Origin: Ectobius pallidus
Lineage: Eukaryota; Arthropoda; Insecta; Blattodea; Ectobiidae
Direction of reading: 5' to 3'
Length of the DNA: 64,000 nucleotides
NCBI GenBank assembly: GCA_964059195.1
Contig: CAXKWD010000006.1
Coordinates: 14,004,530 to 14,068,529, forward strand
Of this stretch, positions 54,608-64,000 are shown piece after piece (position 1 is the stretch's first letter; each line of letters begins with the position of its first letter). Below the pieces are notes generated by a model. That model saw nothing but the letters and a program-made list of their open reading frames with translations, was not told the DNA's origin and searched no databases. A program made the position numbers and the translations under genes.

Positions 54608-56177
54608 CATTGATATTACCCTCTTCCACTGGAGCTAGAAACTTGGCATTTGACAAACCATTTGTCTTGTTAAAGCCATATCGATAAACAGCAGACACGG
54701 TGCCAAAACAATCTTAATAAAGAAATAACTGGTGCAAAAGTATATTCCTCCTACATTATTTCTCAACTGGAACAAGTGTGGGCGCATTGTATTTACATTG
54801 TGTAACGTGGCATCATGTAGCCTATACAACTGCAATCAAGACATAGATAGCCAAAATACTGTCTGTTGCTCATAAAGCTGTGGGAATTTCTGGTATATAG
54901 TGCCCACTATTTCTTGTTCATGTGAATAAACTTAGAGATTGTTTTGCTTATATCCACTATCTCAGAACATACCACGTACTGGCTTATTGTCAGGAATATG
55001 GAAAAATTATCATCACTTCCACTCTGAAGAAATGTTTTCGGGGAAACTTTTTTTACATTATTTTTTAATACGAAACTTTTGATATTTTTTCCCCAAATTC
55101 TTTATTTTTATATATAAATTTTATATAACACAAGATTACCCGAATGAGCAAGAGCTAGTTTTCGGGTTTAGTTCAGTTATTTACAATACAGAATTAGTAC
55201 ACAATTAAATACAATTACATAAAAGAAAAGAAAACTCTAATTTGAAATCAATACCTAGAAAAGAAAAAAAAAAGAACAGAACAGAAAAACTACAAAGTGG
55301 AAAGAACAAAATTGGAATCCTGAATTATAATTAATAAAATAACTCCTTAATTATTTAATAATTACAGAGAGAAGTAAATTTTAAACTACGAAGTAAGATT
55401 TTTATATAATTTTCGATCTCGTCTGAAACTTTCGCATTCCCCCCCTTTTTTAAAAAAAAAAGCTTAAAATAATTATAGCCTAGGTTATTCATATTAAAAT
55501 TAATATATATAGACATACACACCCAGACGACCTGAGTGATGTTAATGATATAAATTTATTAATTTAAAAAAAAATTAACCTTTAACTATTCCGTAATTCA
55601 TTTTTTCCACATTTCATATTAAAAATTATCGTATTTAAAACATTTAATTAATTCTGCTTTTTAGGCCGATTTGAAGGTCAAGGTATTTTAACATTAATTT
55701 CGCCTACAAAGTTAACCAAAACACTAGCATTCATAATTTGTTTTGAATTGTTCATCCAATAAATCGCCTGTGAGGCTATGGATCGAGACATCAACATTAT
55801 CTTCGATTTTAAAATATATTATAATAAAATTTTTAAGCAAAATACAAACAATTTTAACCAAATATGTAAATTACTCAAACCGGAGTGAAAACTAACTCGT
55901 AGGCCTACGTATTGACAGGAATAATGAGTGTGATTCACTGTTAAGATGTGTTCTTTGTAATACAGTTATGTAATTTATTTTGGTTCTTCTCAAGTTTTCT
56001 TTAAGCTTTGCTTTTACTAAAACTACTCTTCCATCGTTTTCGATCTCTAGATTAGTAATGGGCTTACACCGATTTCGTAAAAAAATTGAAGTCAGCGATA
56101 CTTGATTAAATGAGAGACTGTTCCTTTGGCCATGTGTAGGCTAAGATTGAAAGGTGAAGTCAGACTGAAAAATTCAA
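54608..56177. other. 1.6 kb without recognised features
   Basis: Strongly AT-rich from about 55060 to 55900. No gene, RNA or clear repeat was seen. Confidence 0.4.
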
Positions 56178-56250
56178 TGCCACAGCCGGGATTTGAACCA
56201 GGATCTTCGGCTCTCCGTACCGCTGCTCTTACCAACTGAGCTACCTTGGA
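56178..56250 (-). repeat. tRNA-like SINE head or tRNA pseudogene
   Basis: The minus strand reads TCCAAGGTAGCTCAGTTGGT, AAGAGCAGCGGTACGGAGAG, CCGAAGATCCTGGTTCAAAT, CCCGGCTGTGGCA. D and T arms are recognisable, but acceptor pairing is poor. The 62-codon minus frame over it is the usual false frame from a tRNA-like sequence. Confidence 0.65.
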
Positions 56251-57155
56251 AACATGCCGGTACAACATTAAATTCTCCAACTGACCCAGTTGGGATATGT
56301 GGTGTTTTTAAAATATTATTAATTACCCTTAAAGTTAAGTATAGTTTAAACATTTTCGAGTTCCTTCCGCATTTTTTTAAAGCTTGTGGTCATCGAAGTT
56401 CAAAACCCAAATTTCATACACAATTAATAGATCCAGATTTCTATTGAGCTCACCTCGAAGATTAACCATATTTTGTTATTGAAATTTTAGCATGGGGTTT
56501 GTGGTAGGGGGTAGGGGGAAAGGGGAGAAATTACATTGTCGTGTGGTAAAATTTTCATTTAAGTCACTTAAGTTGTGTACGTTCAATGCTTATTCAGTCA
56601 TGACGATATGCAATTGTCCTGGTTAAGTCAGGTATTTACCCTGGATTTTTATAATGCGTCCCGTTGGGAATTGAATCTGGGACCCTTCATTTAACACGCC
56701 GATGCTGTAACCAATTCAACTAATCTGTTGGCTTCGCTTTGCTGTTCGAGTTTGTAAGCCGAAACAAGTCGTCTGGCTTTTTCCCTATACAGCGTGGGAC
56801 AGAAATCAGTTGTGTAATGAGTAGATTCTAGAAACGCAGTATCGGTATTGTATGTGCTTTGTTTTATGGGAACCTGAGTTTTTTACGCGAATACCTTTTG
56901 TTCTTCATAACATTGAACGTAATTTATTCACGAATTGACGCGAAATTGACGAGAAAAACTTATCATTGATTTCTCGCGAAAAAATCTTAAATATCAATTT
57001 GAGTGACAAATTGTGAAGAACTGAATAAACGTTCTTCTATGTTCTTGTTTATTGTTTTTTCAAATGCCATGCCTCTACTTAAAGCGTAAGAATAGGCTAC
57101 TGGTTCATCTCAATTAAACAAATTGCATTATGTGGACATATAGAGGGTGTTAATG
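56251..57155. other. unassigned sequence
   Basis: No recognised feature. The GTTGGGAATTGAATCTGGGA word near 56664 resembles a B-box on the minus strand, but no tRNA fold was found. Confidence 0.35.
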
Positions 57156-57339
57156 AATAACACCGAAATATTTACCTGCATATAGAGAATAAGGAGAAGT
57201 TTAGTGAAAGGATAAGTGAAAAGTGCAGTGAAAAGTATAGTGGATAGTCATAAAAACAAAATTAATAAAAAGCAACAAACACAAACTTGTAATAGTAAGA
57301 AAATTACAAGCACAAAGGAACACAATACAAAAAGTAACA

Positions 57340-57445
57340 ATCGACAAGCAACACTAGAAGTAGCCCATCTAGTGTTAGGATCACGGCTATACCCTGCTGT
57401 ACGCAGGAGGCCTTTGTCCCAAGGGGATTTATAGGCTGATTTATT
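57340..57445 (+). repeat. LINE or SINE 3' tail
   Basis: CTATACCCTGCTGTACGCAG, then GAGGCCTTTGTCCCAAGGGG and ATTTATAGGCTGATTTATTT. This resembles the 3' end shared by a group of LINEs and their dependent SINEs, which finish in a GCTGAT-type simple repeat. Family assignment is from memory of the general pattern. Confidence 0.5.
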
Positions 57446-57459
57446 TATTTATTTATATA

Positions 57460-57905
57460 GAGAGGACATAGACAAGCAACTTTCTTCAGGAGATTTTTGC
57501 TGAATGGATTCAATTTTTCCTGTTACAACGTAAAATCTCCCAGGATAAGCCGCCCCTGAATCTAACATTTCAAAAAATGCAAAACAAAGGAACTTCGTTG
57601 TTAACACTGGAGCTATGAATAAAAAAGAACTAATACAGTGGCTGCCAGTCATGTGATTATTCTGTAAATTTTGCAGATTATGGAATTACTAAATTATGCT
57701 ATAGCTGTTGATGAATGATTAAGAATTAGGTTTTTAGCGATCACTTAAAAGTCATGAAGTCAATTTAATGAAAATTTTAACCTTATTTCGCTTCATTATT
57801 GACTTAGGAGCACCGAATTGTAATGGCTTTAATGCCCTGTAGCATACACATTTTACGTCATAGGGCAAAAATCTTCTAATAAAAGTTGCTTGTCTATGTC
57901 CCCTC
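57460..57905. mobile_element. 446-bp MITE with TATA flanks
   Basis: Inverted ends GAGAGGACATAGACAAGCAA, then CTTT, and AAAGTTGCTTGTCTATGTCC, then CCTC; TATA on both sides (57456-57459, 57906-57909). AGATTTTTGC near the left pairs with CAAAAATCTT near the right, extending the stem. It lies inside the outer element. Confidence 0.75.
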
Positions 57906-57935
57906 TATACACAGGTAAAATATTTCGGTGTTATT

Positions 57936-58483
57936 TTTACATAGCAGGCTGGAGTAGAAGAAGAGGCCTTGCGGCCTTTAACTTTACAAGTCAAGTAACA
58001 GTAGTAATAGTGAGAATAATAATAGAAACAACAATAACAACTACCACCGTCGTACTACCGTAGCCTAATTGGTTCTTCTGGCTGTGACATTCCCGTGGAT
58101 TGGTTATAAGATGATTTACCGGAGATTATAAATAATTTAGATGTATTGAGGTTAATGAAAAACGTTGTAAAACAAGTTTTTTTATAATGTGACCAGACTG
58201 GAAAAGGAAATTTTAGCAAAATGCCATCTTTTCCACGAAACATTTACTGCAATCGGTACATTGTAATCATTAAAATCATGGTAAAATCACACTTCCAAAG
58301 GGTAGCTCAACTTAGTTTGGACATAGTTGTACAACATTTGATGATGTTTGTTTGTTTCTTTTCAGGTAAGTGTTCTTGAGTTGCCAATCTCCTGTTTCCT
58401 GTAATCTGTAAGTAAATACATTTTACTGTTTGTGAGGGTAGCAGCACTGCGACTTTATCCCGTGGAAGAACGAAATTACATTA
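57936..58483. other. unassigned sequence
   Basis: No recognised gene or repeat; one 62-codon minus frame without motif. Confidence 0.35.
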
Positions 58484-58566
58484 TTTCCGAAATTGAAGTT
58501 ACTTTTTCCGAAATTGAAATTACTTTTTCCGAAATTGAAATTACTTTTTCCGAAATTGAGGTTGAA
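58484..58566. repeat. 24-bp tandem repeat, about 3.5 copies
   Basis: TTCCGAAATTGAAATTACTT plus TTTC repeated head to tail with one or two changes. Confidence 0.85.
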
Positions 58567-58983
58567 AAGGTGTAGCACTTATTTTCAGTTCGTACTAAAT
58601 TTTTAGCTCTGAATGTGCAGTACATGACATATTTGTAGTAGTAAGGAATGTTTCGTTTTCAGTAGAAAAATCCCTTGGAATTCCCAAGAAAATGTAGTGT
58701 TTTTCTCCCGACTCCCACGTCCAGAAAAAAAGTAGCTCTCTGAATCACTGAGGGATGGATATAAGGGGTTGAATATGCTATCTTGCGTAGCTTCTGGGCG
58801 CAGGGATTAGGTTTTCACTGTTATGTTAGTTATACAGGCCCTAGTAATAGGTCTATATAATAATATTCTGTGTATCATAGGCCTATATCTGTGTTTTATC
58901 ATGATTATTGATTAATGGTGACTTCAGTAAATATAATATTCTGCATTGCAATTGAGATATTTCACAAAATTTGCAACTTAACG

Positions 58984-59095
58984 ATTTTATAAGAGACTAT
59001 TTTACGACTTTTAGAACCTATTTTCCAATTTTTAGAGCCTATTTTAGGTACCTAAAACAGCATTTTTAGCGACCTAAAAGTCCGAAGTTTAGTTA
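58984..59095. mobile_element. fragment of a hAT-like MITE end
   Basis: Words AGAACCTATTTT and AGAGCCTATTTTAGGTACCT, then AGCGACCTAAAAGTCCGAAG, recall the right end of the 11761-12407 element. No partner end or duplication was found. Confidence 0.4.
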
Positions 59096-59581
59096 TGAGT
59101 GTAAGACGTTCGATTTTCGATCTGAGGATTGAAATGTACCAAATTGAAAATTGATATGACGAATGGACATAGATTCTTTTATAATATCATTAGACACGGT
59201 AATAGAATATAACATAGGATACCAGGGTATTTTGAATACTTGCATGGGAAATAGGCCTATTGATAGCCGAATTCTGAGACTGTTCCGTTGCCTGGTTTCA
59301 GTCCATAGCCTACTTGAACATTATATCTGTTGTAATTTTCCATTTTTCCAAATTGTCAATACCTATGATTGAGATAACCCATCGAATTATTTTTTAATAA
59401 ATATTTTGGCTAAAGTGTTTAATTCAGATTTCCCAAATTGTTATATCAAAACTTCTAAGTCATGACTTTCACGAAGGAAAAATAATAAATTAATAGTCAT
59501 CATACTTCAGCAGTGGTACATAAATCATGGCCCGCGTGGACAGTAGAATCCTAACTACTTAGGCCTATATGTTGAAGATGT

Positions 59582-60480
59582 CTGGGATCTCCGGACAGGG
59601 AGGAGCTACAGATGGCACTTGAAAGACTGCAAAAATGGGCAGATGACAACAAATTTGACATTAATGAAACAAAAACTGTGCAGATGGTATTTCGCAAAGG
59701 AGGGAGACTACCACCAAGTGATGGCCTAACGCTAAATGGAATTCCATTGGTAATAGTAAATAGCTTCAGATATCTGGGAATCACACTACAACCGACAACT
59801 TCATCATACAGGATACATATACAGGAAAGAGCAACAGCTGCTATCAAAGCCATGTACGATATAAAGAACTTGCCACTTCTAGCACTGGATACAGCAATGA
59901 TCTTGTTCCAAACGAAAATAACACCGATCGCACTAAATGGAATAGAGTTAATATGGGAAAGGCTAAGCAAAAGCGACCTTGCAAGGTTGGAAAAAATAAA
60001 AGGAAGATATCTCAAGAGAGTGCTGGGCACAGGAAAAAATACCAAATCTCGGCTAGTCTACGAACTTACTAGAGAGACCTTCTTCTTAGAAGATATCCGG
60101 CTACAACACTTACTACCACCAACCGGTCCGTATAATGAGCTGATGGAAGAGAGAAAGGAAAAGAGGCGAGAGATCCACGTAGACTTCTACAGCTCAAGTG
60201 CGATGCTGGACAGATCCTGGACTAAGGAAAACCAACCCCAGAGACATGTCATAATAAAATTGGCTATCCATGGTTTCCATCATGAACTATGCAAGACCAA
60301 GAAATACCACGAGCCTTGTGAAACCTGTGTTTGTGAACTATGTGAGAAACAGTGCGATAGGTATCATATTCTGAAGTGTGACAAAAGAACAAAATCTATC
60401 TCAGAGTACTGCAAGAACAAAATATAGTAAAGTGACGCGGTCATAATGCCCACTCGGGCGCATCTTCTCTGATATATTGT
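59582..60480 (+). pseudogene. 5'-truncated LINE, C-terminal RT with cysteine-rich end; 16-bp TSD
   Basis: The insertion is bounded by exact TATATGTTGAAGATGT copies (59566-59581, 60481-60496). The frame is open from the left junction through 60427; the first Met is at 59612 (271 residues). It starts just after the catalytic RT motif: LQKWADDNKFDINETKTVQM, then SFRYLGITLQ are the usual late RT blocks, followed by a basic helical region. At the C-terminus a Cys/His cluster, CETCVCELCEKQC with YHILKC, could bind zinc. Endonuclease and the catalytic YxDD part are missing. The 3' end has no poly(A); it stops with GATATATTGT. Clade not determined. Intact frame and a perfect duplication mean it inserted recently, but it cannot move by itself. 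The 164-codon minus frame opposite is a shadow. Confidence 0.88.
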
Positions 60481-60496
60481 TATATGTTGAAGATGT

Positions 60497-61918
60497 TGCT
60501 TACGTATATCACAGGAGAAATGATGGTACCTATTAGATAATCGTCGGATTGTAACATTGAATATAATTCTATCTTAAAATACGATGTTCATATAAACAAT
60601 GACAGTGAGGTTTTTCCCCCTTTAATACGTTCAGTACTTTTTCATTAAAACCGCACTAAAACGTAGGCCTATTGACTATTTTCGCGAGGATTAAGGGATA
60701 TTTACAGCAGAACTAATATAAACGAGGAAGAGGTTCTGTTGAATATATAGCTGTATTTGTATCTATTTTATGGACATCTTGACTTGACTTACTTATAAGA
60801 ACGTTTTTAATAAGTTAGCCGTTTTCCTTGGCATTTAAGAAAAAAAGACTAATAACAATTTTTGATTTACAAACTTGTGTTTACAAGAAATTTTCCATGA
60901 TCGTAAGCTGTAAAATTTCTTGGGTTTAGTCACTTCAATAGACGGAGGAGCTTGTATGAAAGTTATGCAGTGGAGAGATTCGAAAGCAAGATAACACAAA
61001 TTCATGAACTCGATAGTACGAGGGCTATTTGTTTTCAACCTCCGATGGAGCATGAAATTAAAACCACAGTGAAAATCAAAACTGTTTTATTTGGAACATT
61101 TAGGTACACCTTCTAGCTACTTCTCTATGCAGTCAAGACATTTGTCGTAGCCTGGTACCAACTTTCCAATACCCTCTTCATAGAAGCTTGCCACCAGCGT
61201 AGACTATTGAGAAGGGTCTTCACGGCATTCTGAACTGTTTTGAAAATCTTCGTTGGTGTGGAAGCCAGCGAGTTTGTGTTCAACATAAACAACTATGCGC
61301 CTTTAAAAAATTAATTATTAGCAAAAGATTTCGCTGAGCTAAAAGTGTCTCAAAGGTGTATTTTGAAGGCAAATTTTCTGCAATTTATCTCTATTTCTAG
61401 TCAACAATAATGATATTATTTCACTGAAGCTCGGGTGATTCTCTGTCAGCAGTTTTCTAAGCATATGGGGTAGCTATTTCCCTACTTTTAATCCCCTTTT
61501 TTTGGAATATGCAACCCACTAGTTATATTGGAAGGAGAGATCAAATAATTTATTTAGGTCTAATGCACCAACAGGGTCTGCGATGAAGGAAATTCGTAAG
61601 TTTATGATGTTCAGCATGGAACATTTTGGATAGAGAGAAATTAAATTCCAATCCGGTGTTCGTTTCAGCGACTCTTTGCATCTGCACCCAGGCTTTTCTC
61701 AGAGGCGCGACTGTCTGTTAATTTTATTATTTCTATCTGGGGTATCTTCTTTGATTGTTCTCTCCTCTCTTCCCAGTTGATGACTGCGTATGCGGCAAAT
61801 TTTTGTTTAAAAATCCTATTTACTCATGAAATTCTAACCAGCGACAACTAGGAATGAAATATTAAACTTTAAGTGCCAGAATGGTACTTTATGAGATTGT
61901 GTGCGGGGTGGGAAAATG
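60497..61918. other. 1.4 kb without recognised features
   Basis: No gene, RNA or repeat boundary was recognised; one 72-codon minus frame without motif. Confidence 0.35.
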
Positions 61919-62060
61919 TCTGTCCGTCCGTCCGTCCGTCCGTTCGTGTGTATGTACGCGCGATAACTCAAATAAGCTTTATCGGAATTTCATGAAACTT
62001 CGTATACGCATTTATAACGTCCATGGAAAGAAGCCTATTGATATTGGTCCAAATCGGTTG
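61919..62060 (+). repeat. TCCG microsatellite with transposon-like flank
   Basis: TCTGTCCGTCCGTCCGTCCG (61919-61946), then CGCGATAACTCAAATAAGCT and TTTCATGAAACTTCGTATAC. Such a CGTCCG run followed by GATAACTC and a ATGAAACTT-GTATAC phrase is common in insect interspersed repeats; family not assigned. Confidence 0.5.
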
Positions 62061-62272
62061 ACCGATACTGGAGTAATGCCCAATTTAGTGCCTATTTTAT
62101 GGTAATATACTAGAAAAAAATTATGAAATGAAAATCAGTTATCATGACAACATATTGTTTTAGCCTGCACTGTTTATATACATACGGCTTTGGAAATTGC
62201 AATACAGTTAGCTATGATAGATAACACTATACCTTCCCATAATCTTATCAAACTAGTCCTTTAAACTGACTG

Positions 62273-62343
62273 AGGTGGCCGAGATAGTAACGTCTTAGAC
62301 TCGCATTCTGGAGGTCCCTGGTTCAAAACCAGTAGCCGGCCAA
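62273..62343 (+). repeat. tRNA-like unit, probably SINE
   Basis: GACTGAGGTGGCCGAGATAG, TAACGTCTTAGACTCGCATT, CTGGAGGTCCCTGGTTCAAA, ACCAGTAGCCGGCC. The T arm CTGGTTCAAAACCAG is present, but the acceptor and D arms pair badly. It is followed by a T-rich stretch and then repeat G, so both may form one SINE. Confidence 0.5.
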
Positions 62344-62461
62344 TTTGACATTTTTTTTAGTATTTTTATTTGAGTATGCGATTGTCAAGATATCACAATC
62401 TGTAGTTCTGCTGATGCTGGACGATTTTTATTCTGATTAAAAAAAAAAACGAATGCCTTTG

Positions 62462-62625
62462 TTCTTCCGTAAGCCTTACTTAATAAATCAACCTGGAGCT
62501 TAACTCTGAAATCAATTAAAAAACTTATTTTCTGCATATCATAATTGCAATTGTAACTGATTAAACAAAAGCATTCTGGCACTTTGTTACATCAGTTTAC
62601 CTGATTTTTATTTAGTTTTGAAAGT
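62462..62625 (+). repeat. dispersed repeat G, copy 2
   Basis: CTTCCGTAAGCCTTACTTAA, CTGGAGCTTAACTCTGAAAT, AAAGCATTCTGGCACTTTGT, ATCAGTTTACCTGATTTTTA; direct-orientation partner of 48639-48812. Confidence 0.75.
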
Positions 62626-63486
62626 GTTCACGATTGAATCGTGTATCATTTAAATAGTCCAGGCTGTCTAAACTTGAAAGCATTTCGAGTACAAGAGAAC
62701 ATTACAATAACATCGTAAACAATGTCTGGTAATTTATTTGAAATTCGAATCTTCAAATGTTATGTTTTACGCTCCATGGCGTTCAATGGCTGCAGCAGCG
62801 ACATTATATGCAGTAATGAAGATTCCTTCCCCCAATCAGAGTAGAATAATTAAATGAAACATTGGCATTATTTAAAGTAGACACAATAAAGAGATGGTGC
62901 CGAACAAAGATTTTATAGAAGGATGACGTCAATATGGGAGCTTGCATTTCTGTTCGCCTACAACATGGGTAATGCGATTGTTTGTCTCATTATGAAACAG
63001 CCTATTGCGTTTTATATCTGTCGCGATCGCATAAATAATAGCAGGCGAGCTTTTACAAATACCAATCAAAGCAATAGAATAGAGTCAGGCTAGTTGCATT
63101 ATCCTCCCCTTCCCCGCCGGGGCCTGGATTCGATCCTCGAATTGTTTCATTCCGGTGCATCAGGAGGCAAAGTCGAGGATTGTGTACTGTTGCAATAACT
63201 GGCATTCGTTTTGCAGTCAGCAGGATGCATGGGCTCTTGCGATATGTTCAGTCGGAATAATGGACAAACAGTTATAGCCAAGTGGGGGGGGGGGGGGCGG
63301 GGGAGACTGTAGTAACATTCCATGCAGATCTGTTCGTCGTTGTCACACGACGAAATACAATGCTTGCATATATACACACACATATAGGCAGACAAACAGA
63401 TGGACAGATGGAGGGTGGAGATTTGAATCGAAAAATAAAAACGCTCGGCGCACATCTGTAGCTAATAATGTGGGCAATCTCACTCA
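62626..63486. other. unassigned, with poly(G) run
   Basis: A G run of about 15 lies near 63283-63297. The open frames at 63147-63487 (minus) are proline- and serine-rich readings of that low-complexity region. No gene is supported. Confidence 0.4.
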
Positions 63487-63930
63487 TCTTATAATAGCAC
63501 TCCGCAGCAAGATATAGTCTTCAGTTTTTAATGTTGTTCAGCGTAAACGTTGTTATCATGTTACCTTACTCTGTATTAATTATAGCGAGCTCAGAAATTA
63601 TGACATCTCGATTTTAGATGCTAATAAAGCTTAGCTCTGTCCAAATAAAATATACAATATTGTTAGGTTAGAACTATTGTTTCTGTCGTTACAGTCTATC
63701 TTATAGTAGCACTCTGCAGCAAGATATAGTCTTCAGAACCGACGCGACGCGGCAGTTTTAATGTTGTTAAGCGTAAGCGTTGTTATCATGCTTACCTTAC
63801 TCTGTATTAATCATAGCAAGCTCAGAAATTATGACATCTCGATTTTAGATGCTAATAAAGCTTAGCTCTGTCCAAATAAAATGTACAATATTGTTAGGTT
63901 AGAACTATGGTTTCTGTCGTTACAGTGTAC
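63487..63930 (+). repeat. about 215-bp tandem duplication
   Basis: Unit 1 (63487-63702) and unit 2 (63703-63930) both run GCAGCAAGATATAGTCTTCA, GTTGTTATCATG, AATTATGACATCTCGATTTT, AAGCTTAGCTCTGTCCAAAT, TTAGGTTAGAACTAT, TTTCTGTCGTTACAGT. Unit 2 carries an extra stretch of about 17 bp (GAACCGACGCGACGCGGC) after TCTTCA. Confidence 0.9.
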
Positions 63931-64000
63931 AGAAAAAATAAAATTCAGGAATGAAAAATATAAGTATCCGGATAATGTTCGTTCTTTTATTGCTTATTCT

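Larger units (their letters stand above)
57156..57935. mobile_element. outer inverted-repeat element containing another
   Basis: AATAACACCGAAATATTTAC plus CTG at 57156-57178 is the inverted partner of CAGGTAAAATATTTCGGTGT plus TATT at 57912-57935. Inside are an A-rich stretch with a 72-codon frame (57216-57434), a LINE-like tail (57340-57445) and the element at 57460-57905. The true outer ends may extend a few bases further. Confidence 0.6.

Noticed and set aside
59551..60045. 164-codon minus-strand frame
   Set aside because: Lies opposite the well-supported LINE reverse transcriptase frame; a shadow.

Overview
The window looks like repeat-rich, AT-rich nuclear DNA from an arthropod, most likely an insect with a large genome. 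The main reasons are a short interstitial run of the insect telomere unit TTAGG (48996-49037), tRNA-derived SINEs, many small DNA transposons with 8-bp target duplications, LINE fragments and a Ty3/gypsy LTR retrotransposon. I recognise no intact host gene. Apart from the retrotransposon gag and pol frames, the open frames are short, unrecognised, or come from repeats. The insect order is not determined.

Layout. 0-6 kb: a 29-bp minisatellite, dispersed repeats and small inverted-repeat elements. 6-10 kb: a 5'-truncated LINE tail on the minus strand, then a decayed Tc1/mariner-like transposase interrupted by a 387-bp inverted-repeat element. 11.6-18.3 kb: a dense run of non-autonomous elements with terminal inverted repeats. 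Most have 8-bp target duplications typical of hAT; one keeps a transposase remnant, and another carries a minisatellite. 20.5-28 kb: a tRNA-like palindrome, a Helitron-like element, a SINE inserted in an older repeat, two hairpin elements, another hAT-like element and a piggyBac-like element with TTAA ends. 28-33 kb: dispersed repeat fragments, a 58-bp tandem array and another hAT-like element.

33.8-46.7 kb holds the centrepiece, a three-level nest. An old dispersed repeat (family A) was hit by a hAT-like element (34276-46292, target duplication ATTATAAT), which was later hit by a complete Ty3/gypsy retrotransposon (35145-46217, target duplication AAAC). The retrotransposon has two nearly identical LTRs of about 2.99 kb, a leader with four degenerate copies of a primer-binding-site-like motif, a gag with a SAP-like N-terminus and two CCHC knuckles, and a pol with protease, reverse transcriptase, RNase H and integrase. 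gag and pol share one reading frame and are separated by a single TGA followed by CAATTA. That matches the CARYYA readthrough context, so Gag-Pol may be made by stop-codon readthrough.

46.7-64 kb: a 56-bp tandem array, more SINEs, the TTAGG run, inverted copies of earlier repeats, a 130-bp tandem array, nested inverted-repeat elements at 57 kb, a 5'-truncated LINE with a clear 16-bp target duplication (59582-60480), and a tandem duplication at the right edge. All comparisons were made by eye, so percent identities and exact ends of older repeats are approximate.
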